Assembly: GCF_000717475.1 (NCBI RefSeq)
Contig: NZ_JPIK01000022.1
Coordinates: 1-64,000 of the forward strand
Length of the DNA stretch: 64,000 bases
Reading direction: 5' to 3'
From: Desulfonatronum thiodismutans
GTDB taxonomy: Bacteria > Desulfobacterota > Desulfovibrionia > Desulfovibrionales > Desulfonatronaceae
The notes under the pieces were generated by a model, which ran no database searches, was not told where the DNA came from, and was given only the letters and a program-made list of their open reading frames with translations. Position 1 is the stretch's first letter. Each line of letters starts with the position of its first letter. The position numbers were made by a program, and so were the translations under genes. Of this stretch, positions 63,487 through 64,000 are shown one piece after another.

Positions 63487-64000
63487 ATGCTCCGCATCGG
63501 ACGGATCGACTACCTGAACGTTTGGCCCTTGTTCCAGGGGCTTCAGCAGCGCCTGGATCCCGAAACGCAGGCCCTGACCCGGATCATGGCCGGACATCCC
63601 GCGAATCTGAACACGGCCCTGGCTGAAGCGGAACTGGACGTCGCGCCCTCTTCTTCTTTTGAATACTTGTCCCGGGCGGACAGATACACACTACTGCCCG
63701 ACCTGAGCATCAGTTCCGACGGACCGGTCCGTAGTGTCCTGCTGGCCTGTCCGTTTCCGGTTTCGGAAATGCCGAGGCGTTTGGCATCCGGGCTCCGAGT
63801 GGGGCTCTCCTCCGCATCGGCAAGTTCCGCGGCCTTGCTGCGGATTTTATGGCGGTTTCACTGGCAATGGCCGGAGCCGGAATGGATCGAGCGGCGGCCC
63901 GGCCAAGAACTAGACAAGGACATGCCGTTTCTGGAAATAGGCGACTTCGCCTTGCGGCTGCATTGCGATCCGCCGCGAGGATGGCATTTGATCGACCTCG
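63487..64000 (+). CDS. mqnA: Chorismate dehydratase MqnA, N-terminal part (cut by window edge)
   Basis: First enzyme of the futalosine menaquinone pathway, removing water from chorismate. The visible 171 residues start MLRIGRIDYLNVWPLFQGLQ, the family hallmark, followed by LAEAELDVAPSSSFEYL and SVLLACPFP and a substrate-binding SSASASSAALL loop; the frame is open to the window end. ATG 63487 follows GAGAGGAAGAAGG. Together with mqnB and mqnD it shows that menaquinone is made through futalosine here. Confidence 0.9.
   Translation, partial: MLRIGRIDYLNVWPLFQGLQQRLDPETQALTRIMAGHPANLNTALAEAELDVAPSSSFEYLSRADRYTLLPDLSISSDGPVRSVLLACPFPVSEMPRRLASGLRVGLSSASASSAALLRILWRFHWQWPEPEWIERRPGQELDKDMPFLEIGDFALRLHCDPPRGWHLIDL

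Overview
The window looks like a chromosomal segment of a high-GC, anaerobic, sulfate-reducer-like deltaproteobacterium, most plausibly Desulfovibrionales (inference from gene content; I could not run any search). The pointers are a small exported tetrahaem class III cytochrome c3, genes of the futalosine route to menaquinone (mqnA, mqnB, mqnD and a UbiE/MenG methyltransferase), a UPF0597-type cysteine desulfidase, and a standard tig-clpP-clpX-lon block. Core genes are GC-rich. The accessory stretches are full of repeats, remnants and lower-GC DNA.

Layout. 1-9400 is accessory: the end of an IS1380-like transposase, a complete type I restriction-modification operon (hsdM-hsdS-hsdR), and a tandem pair of REP-associated tyrosine transposases (RAYT) with REP palindromes inside them. 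9487-16554 is a sugar PTS locus: an EIICB transporter, a PIG-L/LmbE deacetylase and a 1449-residue EIIC-EIIB-EIIA-HPr-EI fusion. 16596-24999 holds a cysteine desulfidase, an amino-acid permease, and exported peptidases or hydrolases (a frameshifted PepD, a C69 dipeptidase, a beta-lactamase-fold protein). 25000-32000 is patchy: two exported phosphatidylserine-decarboxylase-family proteins, an Rpn nuclease, a glutaminase stump, a possible group II intron remnant, palindromic repeats and a RelBE-type toxin-antitoxin pair. 32060-45378 has a chemoreceptor, ahcY with a folate cyclo-ligase and pgeF, tRNA-His, murA, tRNA-Arg, a HigBA-like module, a cupin-like protein, a patatin, mutL and rtcB. 45463-48140 is a 2.6-kb insertion at the 3' end of tRNA-Pro, flanked by a 55-bp direct repeat and containing gene stumps plus two small exported proteins that share a sigma-54-type promoter and leader. 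48220-64000 is core: lon, clpX, clpP, tig, tRNA-Leu, mqnD, mqnB, menG, cytochrome c3, an M16 protease, adk and the start of mqnA.

How the genes work together. The PTS proteins together contain every phosphotransfer domain from PEP to sugar, and the deacetylase between them suggests amino-sugar use. The exported dipeptidases next to a permease and a cysteine desulfidase suggest scavenging of extracellular (cysteinyl-)dipeptides. tig, clpP, clpX and lon form the usual proteostasis cluster.

Non-coding structure is the most distinctive part: (i) an intergenic element made of GATTTC/GAAATC hexamers, three copies of which have a conserved GGACAnnTTTGTTCTC box 18-21 nt away; (ii) two copies of a ~140-bp MITE-like repeat; (iii) REP palindromes inserted in frame in RAYT genes; (iv) the tRNA-Pro island with its duplicated promoter-leader cassette.
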